NCBI GenBank assembly: GCA_027923505.1
Contig: BROI01000022.1
Span: forward strand, 558,001-622,000
Length of the DNA stretch: 64,000 nucleotides
Origin: Mayamaea pseudoterrestris
Lineage: Eukaryota; Bacillariophyta; Bacillariophyceae; Sellaphorales; Sellaphoraceae
Direction: 5' to 3'
Positions 1-10,667 of the stretch are shown in pieces; position 1 is the stretch's first letter; each line of letters begins with the position of its first letter. The notes beneath the pieces were generated by a model that worked only from the letters and a program-made list of their open reading frames with translations, was not told the DNA's origin and made no database searches. Position numbers and translations under genes: made by a program.

Positions 1-1801
1 TTCCTTGGCCGTCCCAGCCGTCGTTGGATTGATTGGACTGTTTGTGGCGGCAAAGATTCTGCGGCCCAGTCGCAACCGAAAGCGCAACGCCGACATGGAT
101 AACGAAGATAGTGCTCTATCGTCACTCTACAGCGACTTGTACGGCGATCAGGAGCGTCAAAGCAGCAACAACAACGACAAGTCTCTATTAAAGCAACTCT
201 TTGGTATGCAATCGCAGTCATCCAACAATCTACCAAAAAACGTTGGCGTTCCGGCGCTAGAGTACATTACCATTAAAAACGTCAACCTCAAGCTGCAATC
301 CTACCAGTACAGTTTAACGGCGGCCACGCAGACCAAGGCCAAGGCGGCGAGCGACTATCGCAACGAAGCGCTGCGATTGGCGCTAAGCAAGAGTCTTGCT
401 AGTGGCAAGTTGTCACTGACAAACCATTAACTGTTTCAACTTGCTCACGCGGAAAAGGAATTTTTGAAGAATGGCATGGAGCTAATCAAGCGTTTGAACC
501 AGCAGCAGGCGGAACTGACGGAACTAACACTCGACGAGGAGCTTGACAATATGGGAATGGAGTCGGTCTACGAACTAGATCCAGCTAATGATAACGCCAC
601 AGACACGAACAAGAGTAACAAGTTCAAGAGTCTCATGGAGCGCGTGTCGGGAGGCGGCGACACCAAAAAGCGACAAGCCGTCCTGCTGAAACAGGTTGCC
701 GCGCTGCAGTTGCAACTCACCAAGCTGGAGCTTTCGTTTCGACAGGAACTCGTCAACGTTTGCGGTCCCACGCATGCGGCGAGTCTGCGCGCAACACTCG
801 TCGGAAGCACCACGACGAGTCTGCTGACGGCCCTGCAGGATCGACCACTGTCGCAAGTGCTGTCTGCCGGCGGCGGTGCAGCCGAATCGAATCATGACGC
901 TTCCAGTATATCATCCACGCATCGTCGTGCACCCAACTTGTTCGTCACATACTTTCCCGGCGACGCTTCCGCCAGCCAAGTCAAGGAGCTGCGCGAAGAA
1001 GTCACGGCCATTTGCCAGGCGGCGCAACCTGGCGACGAGGTTTTGGTGGTGCTGCAAACGGGCGGCGGCACGGTGACTGGCTACGGTTTGGCCGCGGGTC
1101 AGTTGCTCCGACTCAAGGAAAAGAAACTAAAACTAACCATTGCCGTGGAGCAAGTGGCGGCGAGTGGTGGATACATGATGTGCTGCGTGGCGGATCATAT
1201 TGTCGCCAGTCCGTTTGCAGTGTTGGGAAGTATTGGAGTCATTTCCGACATTCCCAACGTTTACGAGCGACTCAAGACGGAAGGAATCGAGTTTCAGACA
1301 GTCACGGCTGGCAAGTACAAGCGCACGCTGACTCCCACCAAAAAGGTGACCAAGGAAGATTATCAAAAGACGGCCAAGGATATTGAGAGCGTCTACGTGT
1401 TGTTTCGCGACTTTGTGGCCGAGAATCGTCCGCAACTCGACATTGAGAACGTTGCGACGGGCGAAACGTGGTTCGGCACGGCGGCGCTGGAGCGCAAATT
1501 GTGCGACGAGATCAAGGCGGTGGACGACGTCATTATGGAGTACATACAAAAGGGATTTCAGGTATTGGAAGTTGATTACACCCCGCCTGTTGAGACATTA
1601 TTTGGAACGATATCCCCGGCGCGAGCAGAACGAAGCTCTGGTGGATTCATTGCAAATAGTATCCGATGGCTAGTCAAGACGGTGGCAATGGAAGTCAAGG
1701 GCGAGTTTGGGAATGGATTTATGTCCTCGACGGAACAAAGTGTTGATAAAAGAGTCATGGCAAGTGATGACACTGCCGAGACAACTCGAATGGAGAGCTA
1801 A
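1..1801 (+). CDS. SohB-like S49 serine peptidase, 5' partial, interrupted by one in-frame stop
   Basis: The reading frame enters from the left edge and encodes a membrane segment (AVPAVVGLIGLFVAAKIL), a charged linker and then a peptidase S49 (SohB/SppA) domain. The catalytic serine is in AASGGY (AGT at 1163-1165); the partner lysine lies in GKYKRTLTP (1319-1321). The TGGGTVTGYG strand and the VATGETWFG segment are also typical of SohB. The family cleaves membrane-associated peptides with a Ser-Lys dyad. A TAA at 428-430 splits the frame; both sides stay in the same phase, and the flanking residues (SLTNH, stop, LFQLAHAEKEF) read as one continuous helical stretch, so a CAA (Gln) to TAA change or a base-call error is the simplest reading. 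No GT-AG intron of normal length removes it. The domain after the stop is complete. The true start is outside the window. Confidence 0.8.
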
Positions 1802-2316
1802 TAAATGTTGCTATAAAATAATGTTGAAAGCGTCAGCGCATGGGTAGCTATTCGTTGTATGAGTTTTTTTTACCAGGACATCGCCATGGAAATAACAGTA
1901 AAGTCTAAAGTCACTTTCCGTCGTGGCACGCGACTGTCGGCTGGTTTCTTCCACACATCAATTTTGTCTGTTCCTGTCATTTACTGCATTCGTTGCGATT
2001 GAGAAAAATTCGTTGCGCTTGAGAAAACGTGCCAACAAATGCATCATCGTCATGTTGCTTCACTCGAGTTGTGGCGTACAATTTGACAATTACTGGACTG
2101 TTTCATCGCTTCTGATTTGTCGGCTTGGCGACGTTGTTGCTGGGTTGGACGTTTTCAGAGACTGCGACTGCTTGGTGTAGCATCGTGAAACGAAGTTCCA
2201 ATGTGTTTTCGAGCATATTGTTTAGGTTGGCGAGGCGTCAGCAGCAGCAGCAGAAATCCTTTTTCGATTCCTCTACGCATCACTTGCATCCATACTGTCG
2301 TAATTTTTAAGCCCCA
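1802..2316. other. Intergenic, 515 bp, convergent 3' ends
   Basis: Lies between the stop of the S49 peptidase and the stop of the carrier on the opposite strand. It holds a 20-bp tandem duplication at 1988-2027 and a short CAG run near 2237. No convincing gene is seen. Confidence 0.6.
1988..2027. repeat. 20-bp tandem duplication
   Basis: Two adjacent copies of a 20-base unit beginning ATTCGTTGCG and ending GAGAAAA, differing by a single base (A or C at position 11). It is noncoding as far as can be seen. Confidence 0.85.
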
Positions 2317-3390
2317 CTACTTTTGCAGCAGCCTTCGCGTCGTGCGGTTGATGCGCTCACGCACCATTACGAGCAAGGCGCTCTTCAACAGGGTATGCGC
2401 CAGCTGCAACGAAAGTCCACGGTAGAGCGAAATGAAACCATGACGTTGATAGTCGGTCAGTAGGCACGCAAGCAAACCATGGTTGCTGCTGGCATTTGTC
2501 GAACGAGTGCTTGACGCATCTCGAGCGAGCATGAGTACTACCTTGGCGCGAATGAGGGGATAGGTTATCATGGTGGCGACAAACTTGGCGGCAATTCCCA
2601 ACATGAATGCTTCCAACAAGGATAGATTGTTGCTGCTCGTTGCATTCATTCTAAAGTGTTGAGACTGCAGTAGTCGATATTTGAGCGAGTCGAACACCGT
2701 GTAATGAATGGCCGGGTTGATACATAGCAGCAAGGACGGCAGCAGTCCTTTCCAGTAGGGTTTGAGTCGATCCAGCAGCGGCGGCGGTGCATCATGGTCG
2801 AAAAGACTACCGGTACTACTAGTAGAGGCGCTGGCAGTCGCATGCTGCGGCGCAGTGCGCTCGTCCTCCACAAGGACCAGTTCCTGATCGTCGTCGTCCT
2901 CGTCGTCATTATCATTCTCATCATCGTATCTATCTTGCTCCGCCTGCCGCGGCAACGCTTGCTTTTGACTCGCCATGACGTCCATGGGAAGTGTCAGAAG
3001 CGTATTCAGCGCCGCAGCCACCATGCCAAGCAGTAGTCGCGTCGTTGCGGCAAGGTGGTGCTGCTGCTGTGATTGCTTTTTTGCTGCTGCTTGTTTGGCA
3101 GACGCGTAGAGAAAGGAATAGATGTAGAAATAGCAAAAGCTGCTCGTTGCTGTATGTAGTGTCTTGTATTGCCAGCCAGCAAAATGCTCGTCTATAAAGT
3201 TTAGTATTCTTTCAAGTGAAAATGGTGTCAATCGTTTTCGTTGCAGCCTCGACGGACCATGTTCGTCACATTGACTGCCCTGGAGTCTCGTCTTTTTCAA
3301 CTCGAGGGGATAGAATATCCACAGAGCCGCAACGGATGCGGAGACACCAGCCAGTGCATCCGCCAGTGCTCGTTGGCGGGGCGACAGCAT
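2317..3390 (-). CDS. Mitochondrial carrier family protein, peroxisomal adenine-nucleotide-carrier type
   Basis: The protein (about 357 aa from the ATG at 3390) has three carrier repeats with the family signature in each: YPLELKKTRLQ in the first, LPMDVMASQKQ in the second and YPLIRAKVVLML in the third. The passage YWKGLLPSLLLCINPAIHYTV resembles the second half of PMP34/PNC carriers of the peroxisome membrane, which exchange ATP, AMP or cofactors. An acidic, low-complexity insert (poly-D/E and Ser/Thr) separates repeats two and three and makes the protein longer than the usual 300 aa. The frame runs further upstream but has no earlier ATG, so 3390 is the likely start. Peroxisomal location is inferred from resemblance only; a mitochondrial role cannot be excluded. 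Confidence 0.8.
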   Translation of the reverse strand: MLSPRQRALADALAGVSASVAALWIFYPLELKKTRLQGSQCDEHGPSRLQRKRLTPFSLERILNFIDEHFAGWQYKTLHTATSSFCYFYIYSFLYASAKQAAAKKQSQQQHHLAATTRLLLGMVAAALNTLLTLPMDVMASQKQALPRQAEQDRYDDENDNDDEDDDDQELVLVEDERTAPQHATASASTSSTGSLFDHDAPPPLLDRLKPYWKGLLPSLLLCINPAIHYTVFDSLKYRLLQSQHFRMNATSSNNLSLLEAFMLGIAAKFVATMITYPLIRAKVVLMLARDASSTRSTNASSNHGLLACLLTDYQRHGFISLYRGLSLQLAHTLLKSALLVMVRERINRTTRRLLQK

Positions 3391-4034
3391 GGTCTTGTCA
3401 GTCAGCCTTGTCCATGATTGAGACTTGAGACGCAACAAAATGAAGCAAGCGCGGGTTGACGTTCGTCACGCTCATGTCGCTCCGGTTTTCAGCGGATTAT
3501 TAGCTGCCGGTACGTAGTCATGATCAAGTTCAAAATAATTATATTAAAGCGTAAGATAGATCTATTGTACATTACAACAGTAGCTTATCTGTAAGTCATT
3601 ATGGTAAGCTATGTACACAAGTTTCTTCAATTCGGTCTGACTCATCCAGAGTCAGAACGGTCCCTTCCCCCCCTGGCGCAAAACGAAATTGCCGGCGCGC
3701 GGAACACGTTTTCAGTACTCGCGCTGTAGAAATCACTCGTGCGGCTGTCCGTTAATTGCAGACGTGTAACGCTTCATAACGGTCTTTGCACATCCTGTGT
3801 CTTAGCGTTACTTGCGCACGAATCGACCCAAACGAGCCTCTACCGGTAGGCACAGCATGGCCAGTGTTACACATTCACTGGCATGAACCTGCAGGCTGTT
3901 AAAGCATGATTGCAAATAAACACAAACAAGTAGCCTTGTAAGCACAAGAAACACTGATTTAAGCAGATTAAGGGGCATGCTATTTAAGTTGTGCCCACCT
4001 TCATAATGCATCAAGTATGGTACAACTTCTTTTC
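3391..4034. other. Intergenic, about 640 bp
   Basis: Upstream of the carrier gene and before the PSxxPS repeat array. Contains a perfect 10-bp palindrome at 3840-3849. No gene or RNA is recognised. Confidence 0.55.
3840..3849. repeat. CTACCGGTAG palindrome, copy 1
   Basis: Perfect 10-bp palindrome in intergenic DNA. The same 10-mer occurs at 7344 and 28381, which is more often than chance predicts in 64 kb. Confidence 0.8.
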
Positions 4035-5010
4035 ACCAAGTGTGTCATCCTCTGTGGCTCCCAGTCTGTCTCCCAGCACTCAACCATGTTGCTTGCCATC
4101 AAGTGTGTCCAAACTTGTCACTCTCTGTGGCTCCCAGTTTGTCTCCCAGCATTCCCCAGCAGCTTGCCATCAAGTGTGCCGTCAAGTGATCCAAGCGCCA
4201 AGCCAAGCGAGTCACCTAGCGCAGGACCAAGTCTTCTTCCCAGTGTAGCACCAAGCATGTCACCCTCCATGGCTCCCAGTGTGTCTCCCAGTACTCACCC
4301 AAGCAGCATGCCAATAGTGTGTGGCGTCAAGTGATCCAAGCGCCAAGCCAAGTGAGTCACACAACACAGGACCAAGTCTTCTTCTTAGTGTACCACCAAA
4401 CTAGTCACCCTCCGTGGCTCCCAGTGTGTTTCCCAGCACTCATCCAAGCAGCGTGCCATCAGGTGTGCCGTCAAGTGATCCAAGTGCCAAGCCAAGTGAG
4501 TCACCTAGCGCAGGACTAAGTCTTCTTCTTAGTGTACCACCAAGCTTGTCACCATCCATTGCTCCCAGTTTGTCTCCCAGCACTTACTCATGCAGTGTGC
4601 CGTCAAGTGACCCAAGCGCCAAGCCAAGTGAGTCACCTAGCGCAGGGCCCAGTCTTCTTCCCAGTGCAGCACCAAGCCTGTCACCCTCCGTGGTGACTCC
4701 CAATGTGTCTCCCAGCACTTACCCATGCAGCTTGCCATCAAAGGTGCCATCAAGTGACCCAAGCACCTAGCCCAGTGTGTCGTTTAGTGCAGGACCCACT
4801 CTCCTTCCCAGTGCAGCACCAAGCTTGTCACCCTCTGTGGCTTCCAGTGTGTCTCCCAGCACTCATACCAGCAGCATGCCATCAAATAATGGGCCGTCAA
4901 GTGACCCAAGCAACGCGTCCAGTGATTTGCTTTTTGCGGGACCCAGTCTCCTTCCCAGTGAAGCACCAAGGTTATCACCCTCTGTGGCTCCCTGGTCACT
5001 TGGCAGCAGG
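4035..5010 (+). repeat. Degenerate 132-147 bp tandem array encoding PSxxPS repeats (decayed host gene)
   Basis: About six and a half tandem units. The marker GTCAAGTGAYCCAAG recurs at 4181, 4326, 4470, 4602, 4749 and 4896, giving spacings of 145, 144, 132, 147 and 147 bp. Each unit translates as Pro-Ser tetrads such as PSSDPSAKPSESPSAGPS and PSVAPSLSPS. PSxxPS stretches of this kind are common in diatom secreted and cell-surface proteins. Here the Pro-Ser frame switches phase and contains stops: the longest continuous piece is 118 codons (4414-4770), an earlier piece in another phase ends at 4334, and a third runs from 4777 to 5085. There is no signal peptide and no attached domain. It is best read as a decayed gene or a non-expressed remnant of the repeat family; an intact spliced gene would need several introns inside the units. 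Confidence 0.8.
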
Positions 5011-5271
5011 CCTTTTCCATTGGGTTCCCATCTATGCTATTGGTCACATCATATGCACTTATCCTTTTGTTCAACTGAGAGTTAGTGCTAACATTCCAGG
5101 TGCATTGTCTGTTCCGTTGGAGCTGCCACGCAGTCAGGTCAGACCCCGGTCCCTCGGTGCAATTGTTTCATGCGTGTCCGTTCAGTAACGCTACGACAGA
5201 ACGCCATTTTTTCTTTCTCGTCGACAACCGCAAGATCAAATTCACCCTCATTTCTTCCATGTCAATTCATC

Positions 5272-6348
5272 ATGTCTTGTACAAGCTATTACTGCGCAAT
5301 ACTGTGTTTAACATTATCTTTACAAAAAGGAATTGAAGCTTGGACGTGCCCTCCTTTTCCGTGTCGGCCATTATCCATCACCTCCTTGTCCAATGCACGA
5401 CGGCCCTTGAGTTTCCGTCATGTCAGCACGCAACTCTTTCAAAGCAGCAATGCCTCTGATGAAATCCTTCAGAAGGGTTTTTCAACGGAAGAGATTGAAA
5501 TTGTTAATAATATATACAAACAGGCCGACCATGACCAAACATTGGAGCAATCGGTGCGAAACGCATTACCCAATCTTCATCCATCACTCGTCATGAAGCT
5601 CAAGCAGGCGCAAGGCCAACATGACAACGCCAGCGTGGCGCAAGTATCACAGTCACTCAACAATATTCTCAATCAGCAGCTCGAGCAAGCCAAGCAAACG
5701 CTCTTTGATTTACTCAACGCTGGAGAAATACGCAAGCTCGACTCACTCATTGGCAAGGCTGCGCGCGAGAATCGTTTGGACGCCGCCTTTTTCAACGTGT
5801 TAACGGCCAATCTGCAGAATGCCAAACAACAGGAGGCGACTGATGCAGAAGTCAGTGACGCACCTTCTGCGAATCGCGCGCAGATTCTCCAGCACGTGTA
5901 TACGCGCTGCCAGGAGGAGGTGGAAAAGACCATTCCACCCGGAACGGCACTGCTCAACAAGCTGCTTCGGACGGAGCAGCCTGCCATTCGCAGCAACCTC
6001 TACGAGCACTATCTCGTGGCAGAACGCAAAACGATCACCACGCCGGACGGCAAGCAGATTGAACTTGCGCCAACTGAAACAATCAAGCCACTGGTGTCAC
6101 TCGACGACTTTTGCGGCGCACTGGCTCACGCGGTGCAGCAGATTCGCACCGTCGAGCGAGCGGGGGGCACTGACCGAGCCACAGCCGCCGCCTTGGTCGA
6201 GTCGTGTCGGTCCGTCGCCAAGGAGGCGCGCATGGTGCTGGGCAGCAAGTATGGACCGGAAGCGCCGCAAGTCAAGCAGCTGGAGGAGGGTTTGCAACCA
6301 GTCTTTCGACCAGTGTCGGCGGATAGTCCGTATATCAAGGGGTTATAG
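5272..6348 (+). CDS. Plastid-directed conserved-looking protein of unknown function
   Basis: From the ATG at 5272 the protein is 358 aa. It begins with a hydrophobic signal-like stretch (SYYCAILCLTLSL) followed by IEAWTCPPFP, where an aromatic residue follows Ala as in the plastid bipartite presequences of diatoms, and then a Ser/Arg-rich transit-like region. The mature part is helical and charged, with segments such as LFDLLNAGEIRKLDSLIGKAA, IPPGTALLNKLLRTE and the C-terminal FRPVSADSPYIKGL. I do not recognise the family. An ATG at 5170 is in frame but would bury the signal peptide, so 5272 is preferred. The plastid location is inference from the leader. There is no intron. The neighbour upstream is the decayed repeat array, which appears unrelated. 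Confidence 0.7.
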   Translation: MSCTSYYCAILCLTLSLQKGIEAWTCPPFPCRPLSITSLSNARRPLSFRHVSTQLFQSSNASDEILQKGFSTEEIEIVNNIYKQADHDQTLEQSVRNALPNLHPSLVMKLKQAQGQHDNASVAQVSQSLNNILNQQLEQAKQTLFDLLNAGEIRKLDSLIGKAARENRLDAAFFNVLTANLQNAKQQEATDAEVSDAPSANRAQILQHVYTRCQEEVEKTIPPGTALLNKLLRTEQPAIRSNLYEHYLVAERKTITTPDGKQIELAPTETIKPLVSLDDFCGALAHAVQQIRTVERAGGTDRATAAALVESCRSVAKEARMVLGSKYGPEAPQVKQLEEGLQPVFRPVSADSPYIKGL

Positions 6349-6420
6349 CGAATATTGATACTATGTTTAATACACTACCGTAGGCACACACTGCCGCTGA
6401 TTAGTTCATCACAACATCAT

Positions 6421-7237
6421 CTAAGAGACGGTATTAAAGTAGCGATCGCCGTAATCGCCTAGCCCCGGCACAATGTACTTGTCATCGTTCAAACCCTCAT
6501 CAATGCAAGCTGTCACAATCGTAATTTGCGGATAGGCCTTGGCCAATACTTGCAAACCTTCCGGCGCTGAAATCACATTGGCAAACACAATGCGACTTGG
6601 ATCAACGCCATGTTGCTCGACCAAAACGTGCAGCGCCATGTTCGCCGACCCACCCGTCGCCAGCATGGGGTCGCACAGCAACACGTACATGTTGCGTATA
6701 TTTTGCGGCAACTTGCAGTAGAATAACTGAGGTAGCTTGTTGACGTCAGCTTCGTCGCGCTGGATCAAAATCTTTCCCACCGCACAGGCCGGTTCCACGT
6801 TTCGAACGGCTTCCAGCAAGCAATCGCCCGATCGAATGATACTGACGGCGCATATACTCGTTGCGTCAATGGGTTGAATGCCTTCACAGGCGCTGCCCGT
6901 GGGTGTTGTAATGGTCAAAGGCTCGGAGGGAAATTCCGCCAAGGCATCCTCGGCGACCAGTCGCATGACGCGCTGCGAGTATTGGACAAAGTCTTGTGAT
7001 GATGAATTTGCGTCTGTAATGTATATATGCACGTGTAGAAGAAACAGATGAATGAGACAAAGACTGTATAAAATAGAAATGATGCAGATGGCAGCGATCG
7101 GCGTCCAAAACGAAATCTCGGCAGTCACGCCCTTATCGCGCACCTCGCATCTTGGTGAAGAGAAACTTGTGCGCCTTTGACTGACATACTACAAGGTTAG
7201 GATGCAGCTGCGAAAGTTCTGTTGTCGCTTGCGCCAT
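6421..7237 (-). CDS. Uracil phosphoribosyltransferase, two exons
   Basis: Exon 1 is 7237-7144, the intron 7143-7014 (130 bp, GT-AG) and exon 2 7013-6421, giving 228 aa. Splicing joins KFLFTKMR to DANSSSQDFVQYSQRVMRL, which restores the usual UPRT N-terminal half. The PRPP loop reads VLLCDPMLATGGSA, and the uracil-binding end reads DEGLNDDKYIVPGLGDYGDRYF. The enzyme makes UMP from uracil and PRPP in pyrimidine salvage. Reading through the intron gives a false hydrophobic insert, which is why splicing is needed. The first ATG in frame (7330) would add 31 residues; the ATG at 7237 fits the family length better. No targeting signal is clear, so a cytosolic enzyme is likely. A CTACCGGTAG palindrome lies 107 bp upstream of the start. 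Confidence 0.92.
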
Positions 7238-7343
7238 GATGCAGCAGAGACAGTCGAAATGTTGGTCGTGCCGACCTGCCGATTCCGGTTGTGACTGAGA
7301 AAAAATGGCAGTCACTGTCACATGTCGCATAGGTTTCGGCTAA

Positions 7344-7353
7344 CTACCGGTAG
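7344..7353. repeat. CTACCGGTAG palindrome, copy 2
   Basis: Second perfect copy of the palindrome, just upstream of the UPRT start at 7237 and in the 294-bp stretch between that gene and the end of the UPF0301 gene. Confidence 0.8.
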
Positions 7354-7531
7354 CAGAAGTTCGACGCGATTTATTACGCACACTACAAGTGGGGTACAGT
7401 ATTGTAACAAACTTCCCAGCCGTAACCAAAAAAGGACAGTAAATGGTAGCAACATTTCTCGGTTATGAACATGACGACATTTATTTACTTGATTTTTCTA
7501 AGGCAGACGAAGCAACGTGAATGACCTATGG

Positions 7532-9734
7532 TCAGTACGCTTCCGTGTCATACGACTCCACTGGTAATCCCAGCAAAAAGGTGGTGACCCAGTTCTTGAG
7601 TGCCACGTCCGCTAGCTGCGAGACGGGAATGTTGCTCTTAAAGACCAAGGTATTGTCGTCTTGATTCTCGTGACCAACCTCCCGTGGATTGATGGAAGGA
7701 AGGTCATGGCCGTGGTGGTTCGTGTCGGGCGCACCCTTGGACCAGGCTTCGTCGGCAACGGCAAGATTGTCCTTCAAAGTTTGCGAAGTAAGGACTCGCT
7801 GGCTTGATAGAGCGTCCCATACATCCTTTGCCTTGTGGTGCGGAACAATCTCAAACTGTCCACGTTCAATCTCGCCTTGCAAGCCCTTGGGGACGTTGGC
7901 ATTCTCCTTGGTCCATACACTGACGCCGGTAATGACAAAGAACTCGTCGGCGCTGGCAACACCGTGACTGATAGCTTTGGTGACTTCCTCGTTGGTGCAT
8001 TTCCAAATGCCAGTCTCAGCTGGTCCGATGGGAGCGCCGACGCCCATGGAACGTAGCGACTCGCTGCGGTGCACCCACAGCAACGGCTCAGCACCATTGA
8101 CACTAAACTGTCCTCCAAATCGAAGAGGCAGCGTAAGGGTTTGCGACTTGCCCGTGTTCTTGCGAGTGACGTGAAGGTCCAAGCCCTTGGCGGCTGGCCG
8201 GTTAATAATTGCACCAACAGTGTACTTGTCATCATCACTCAACACAAGGATTAGCGCCTTGTGTAATTCCTGATTGTCAAACAAAAAGGGCGATCGGGCA
8301 AACAGGGCGGACCGCACCAAATCACCAACGAGCAAATCTTGTCCCTGCGCCGCCGCCGACGCCCGGTCCATCATTTGATCAACGCCCTCCTTGCGAAACA
8401 CTCCTTCCACGTCAATGACAACATCATCAATATCGTCATTTTCCTCCGTCCTGTCACCGGCACCGCCTCCAGCTTCCTTGCTGACCAAATGATGGAGCGA
8501 CCACTCACGAAGCATCAAATCATCGAAACCTCCTTCATTTTCGTTTGCCGTCTGTCCACGTCCAATCATGTGCATGAGCATGTTCCACGTTTCCAATCCA
8601 GCGTCACGGGGATCGGCATTCGCCGTCGTGGCCATTTCCTTGAGCAGCGTCTGCGAGTCAGTGGCAACCATGTACCACGATTTTTGGTCGAGCTCCTTGT
8701 GCAACTGACCGGGTCCCCAGCCGGCGTAACCGCAAAACACTTGGAAATCTTCTGGGAGGGCAGCTCCAGCATGAACTAGCTTCTTGGCGTTTTCAAACGT
8801 CGTCCACTGGATATCCTTCATGACTGGTACACTGGCCGCATGGGCTTGGCGGTTCTGAACGGAATGAAGACAGACAATGTCGGGATGCTCGCTCTCAATG
8901 CCTTGCACGTCGCCTCCGAACCAAACCTTCCACTTGATGCCGGGGTTGACGTCGTCGCGCAGCACCAAATCAGTGGGACGATTCAATATAATGCCCTTGG
9001 TGAAAATGCTTTCCTCGTGATCGAGAATCAAAATGGCAGCCTTGTGGAAATACTGAAAGAAGGAAAACACAGCGGTGGTTAGCAATCGGTCGCACCAACA
9101 TTGTTTCTCTAAAGTCACACTCGAAAAGCCTTCTTACCTGCTGTCGTAGTCCGTAACCAAAGTCTTGCTCAACGCCGCCAAGGACAACGGCACCTTGCTC
9201 AATGATGGTTCCACTCTCGTAGGCCCACTGCGATGGATCGAGGGGCGTCATGTTGCTCAATGCGCCAGTCTTGTGCTGCTGCTGGGGAGGCATTTTTTCA
9301 AAAAACTTGCCAATCCCGTCCAAATCACACTCGCCCGACGAGGGAACGCAGTCGTCAAAGTCTTCTTCTTCGTCGTCAACTTGACCTTGCATCTCCATGG
9401 ACAGTGACGACTGCGACTGCCGCAACATGGGAATTTCCGGTTCCTCGCGCACGAGCTTGGCCCGAAAGGCTCTCCAGTCGCGGCCGTCCACGTCCATGAA
9501 ATCTTCGGCCGTGTCCTCGCCATTGTCTTGAGCGTTATTAGCGTCTTGGTTCTTCTTGTTCGAGTAGAGTGAGGTAGAAGAGCGATGGCTGACTGCTGGA
9601 GCAGCGTGATTTTCCAGTCGTCTGGAGACAATGGAGCGTGACAGTAGAGCGGGCGGTGTCGTAAAGGCGAAAGACGGCCCGACGAGTAACAGGCTGCTCA
9701 GCAGCACTAGCTGCGGCTTGGAGAAGGAAAACAT
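7532..9734 (-). CDS. Plastid-targeted protein with two UPF0301/AlgH (DUF179) domains
   Basis: Exon 1 is 9734-9138, the intron 9137-9053 (85 bp) and exon 2 9052-7532; the phase-0 junction joins GYGLRQQ to YFHKAAILI. The product is 705 aa. The N terminus is a textbook diatom plastid leader: a hydrophobic signal peptide ending GPSFAF, then TTPPALLSRS and a basic Ser-rich transit stretch. An acidic linker follows. Domain 1 has QYFHKAAILILDHEESIF, GIILNRPTDL and VWFGGDVQG; domain 2 repeats the plan with DNQELHKALILVLSDDD, VGAIINRPAA and LRFGGQF. UPF0301/AlgH proteins occur in bacteria and as plastid proteins in algae and plants; their biochemical role is not settled. Two copies in one chain with a long acidic linker is unusual compared with the single-domain bacterial form. 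Confidence 0.9.
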
Positions 9735-10460
9735 GGTCACTCTCTCTTGAACAATACTAATGCTGTTAGTTGATGGCTCCTTCTTCTGAATTGTGTGCGA
9801 GAGCAAGATTGATGGGTCAAAAGTGATGGTTTTCTCGATCGAGGATCGAAAGTGTCGGAGCAGATGCGCTCGGCCATCTGCGCGTTGGCCGGCTGCGTCA
9901 AAAACGGTTCGCAAACGAGTCATTCACAGAAGTTGAGCGCCAATGAAAAGAAACGAGGAACACGGAGAAACTTGGCACATACGATTGGCTGTCGTAGCGG
10001 TTATAGAATGAGAACTTTGCCATGACGAGGCAAGAAAGAGCGATCGATTACAAATACAACATCCAACACTTTCCGGCAGCAAACATGCTAATTTAACGAG
10101 ATTGAAGAACAACACTTCGTTCGAAGTTACAAGCGGAAGCGGACAGCAAGCTCGCTCCTACACCATATCATGGTAACGCCACGGAACACGGAAAACCTGC
10201 CTCCTCGCTGGAGGACCTTGAATCTTGACCATCATTACCACTATTGAATGTTTCTTCTTCTGATGTCCTGCTTCTTGCATCTGACTTTTAAATGCTGTGG
10301 GGCGACTGTGGAGAATCTACTTCTGGGGCAGGGGGCTGTCTGAAGATACATCCGACTGTGACAAGTTGTTAAACGATCGTGGAGCATCCGTTTCGGAGGC
10401 AGCGGCTCGTCCTGAGGTTCTTGGCCATCATCTTCTGAGCATGCATCCAACTTTGTATAG

Positions 10461-10667
10461 CTACCAGATGATCGTGGGGGCATCATTTTCGCGGTTGGTT
10501 GCTAGTCCGGCAGGGTTATAAACAATCGGCGATTTAATATAATATGGATGCTGCAGCTGCCTCAAGTTTTCAATTAGCACCCTGAATGCCAGCTGGCGAA
10601 GCCGGACGTTGGTGGAAAGTAGACGTGCGCTGCGCGGGACGTGTCGCAACATGCTGTGGGGCGCCAT
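10461..10667 (-). CDS. Possible small protein with mitochondrial-type presequence
   Basis: A 68-codon ORF starting MAPHSMLRHVPRSARLLST, an Arg-rich, acid-free leader with a plausible RLLST mitochondrial cleavage context. It continues with VRLRQLAFRVLIENLRQLQ and PYYIKSPIVYNPAGLATN. I do not recognise the family; a small respiratory or ribosomal subunit is only a guess. The overlapping ORF in another frame (10241-10486) is polar and low in complexity. Another ATG (10652) could be the start. There are no splice signals that clearly extend it. Treat as a candidate only. Confidence 0.3.
   Translation of the reverse strand: MAPHSMLRHVPRSARLLSTNVRLRQLAFRVLIENLRQLQHPYYIKSPIVYNPAGLATNRENDAPTIIW

Noticed and set aside
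1-1801. Ciliate-type genetic code (TAA as Gln) to explain the stop in the S49 gene
   Set aside because: TAA, TAG and TGA all end other genes of the window at sensible positions, and no other gene needs a reassigned stop.
4784-5074. 96-codon minus-strand ORF across the PSxxPS repeat
   Set aside because: Translation of the repeat in the antisense frame; no start context or domain.
7014-7143. Hydrophobic insert in UPRT
   Set aside because: It has GT-AG ends in the right phase, and removing it restores the conserved family sequence, so it is an intron.
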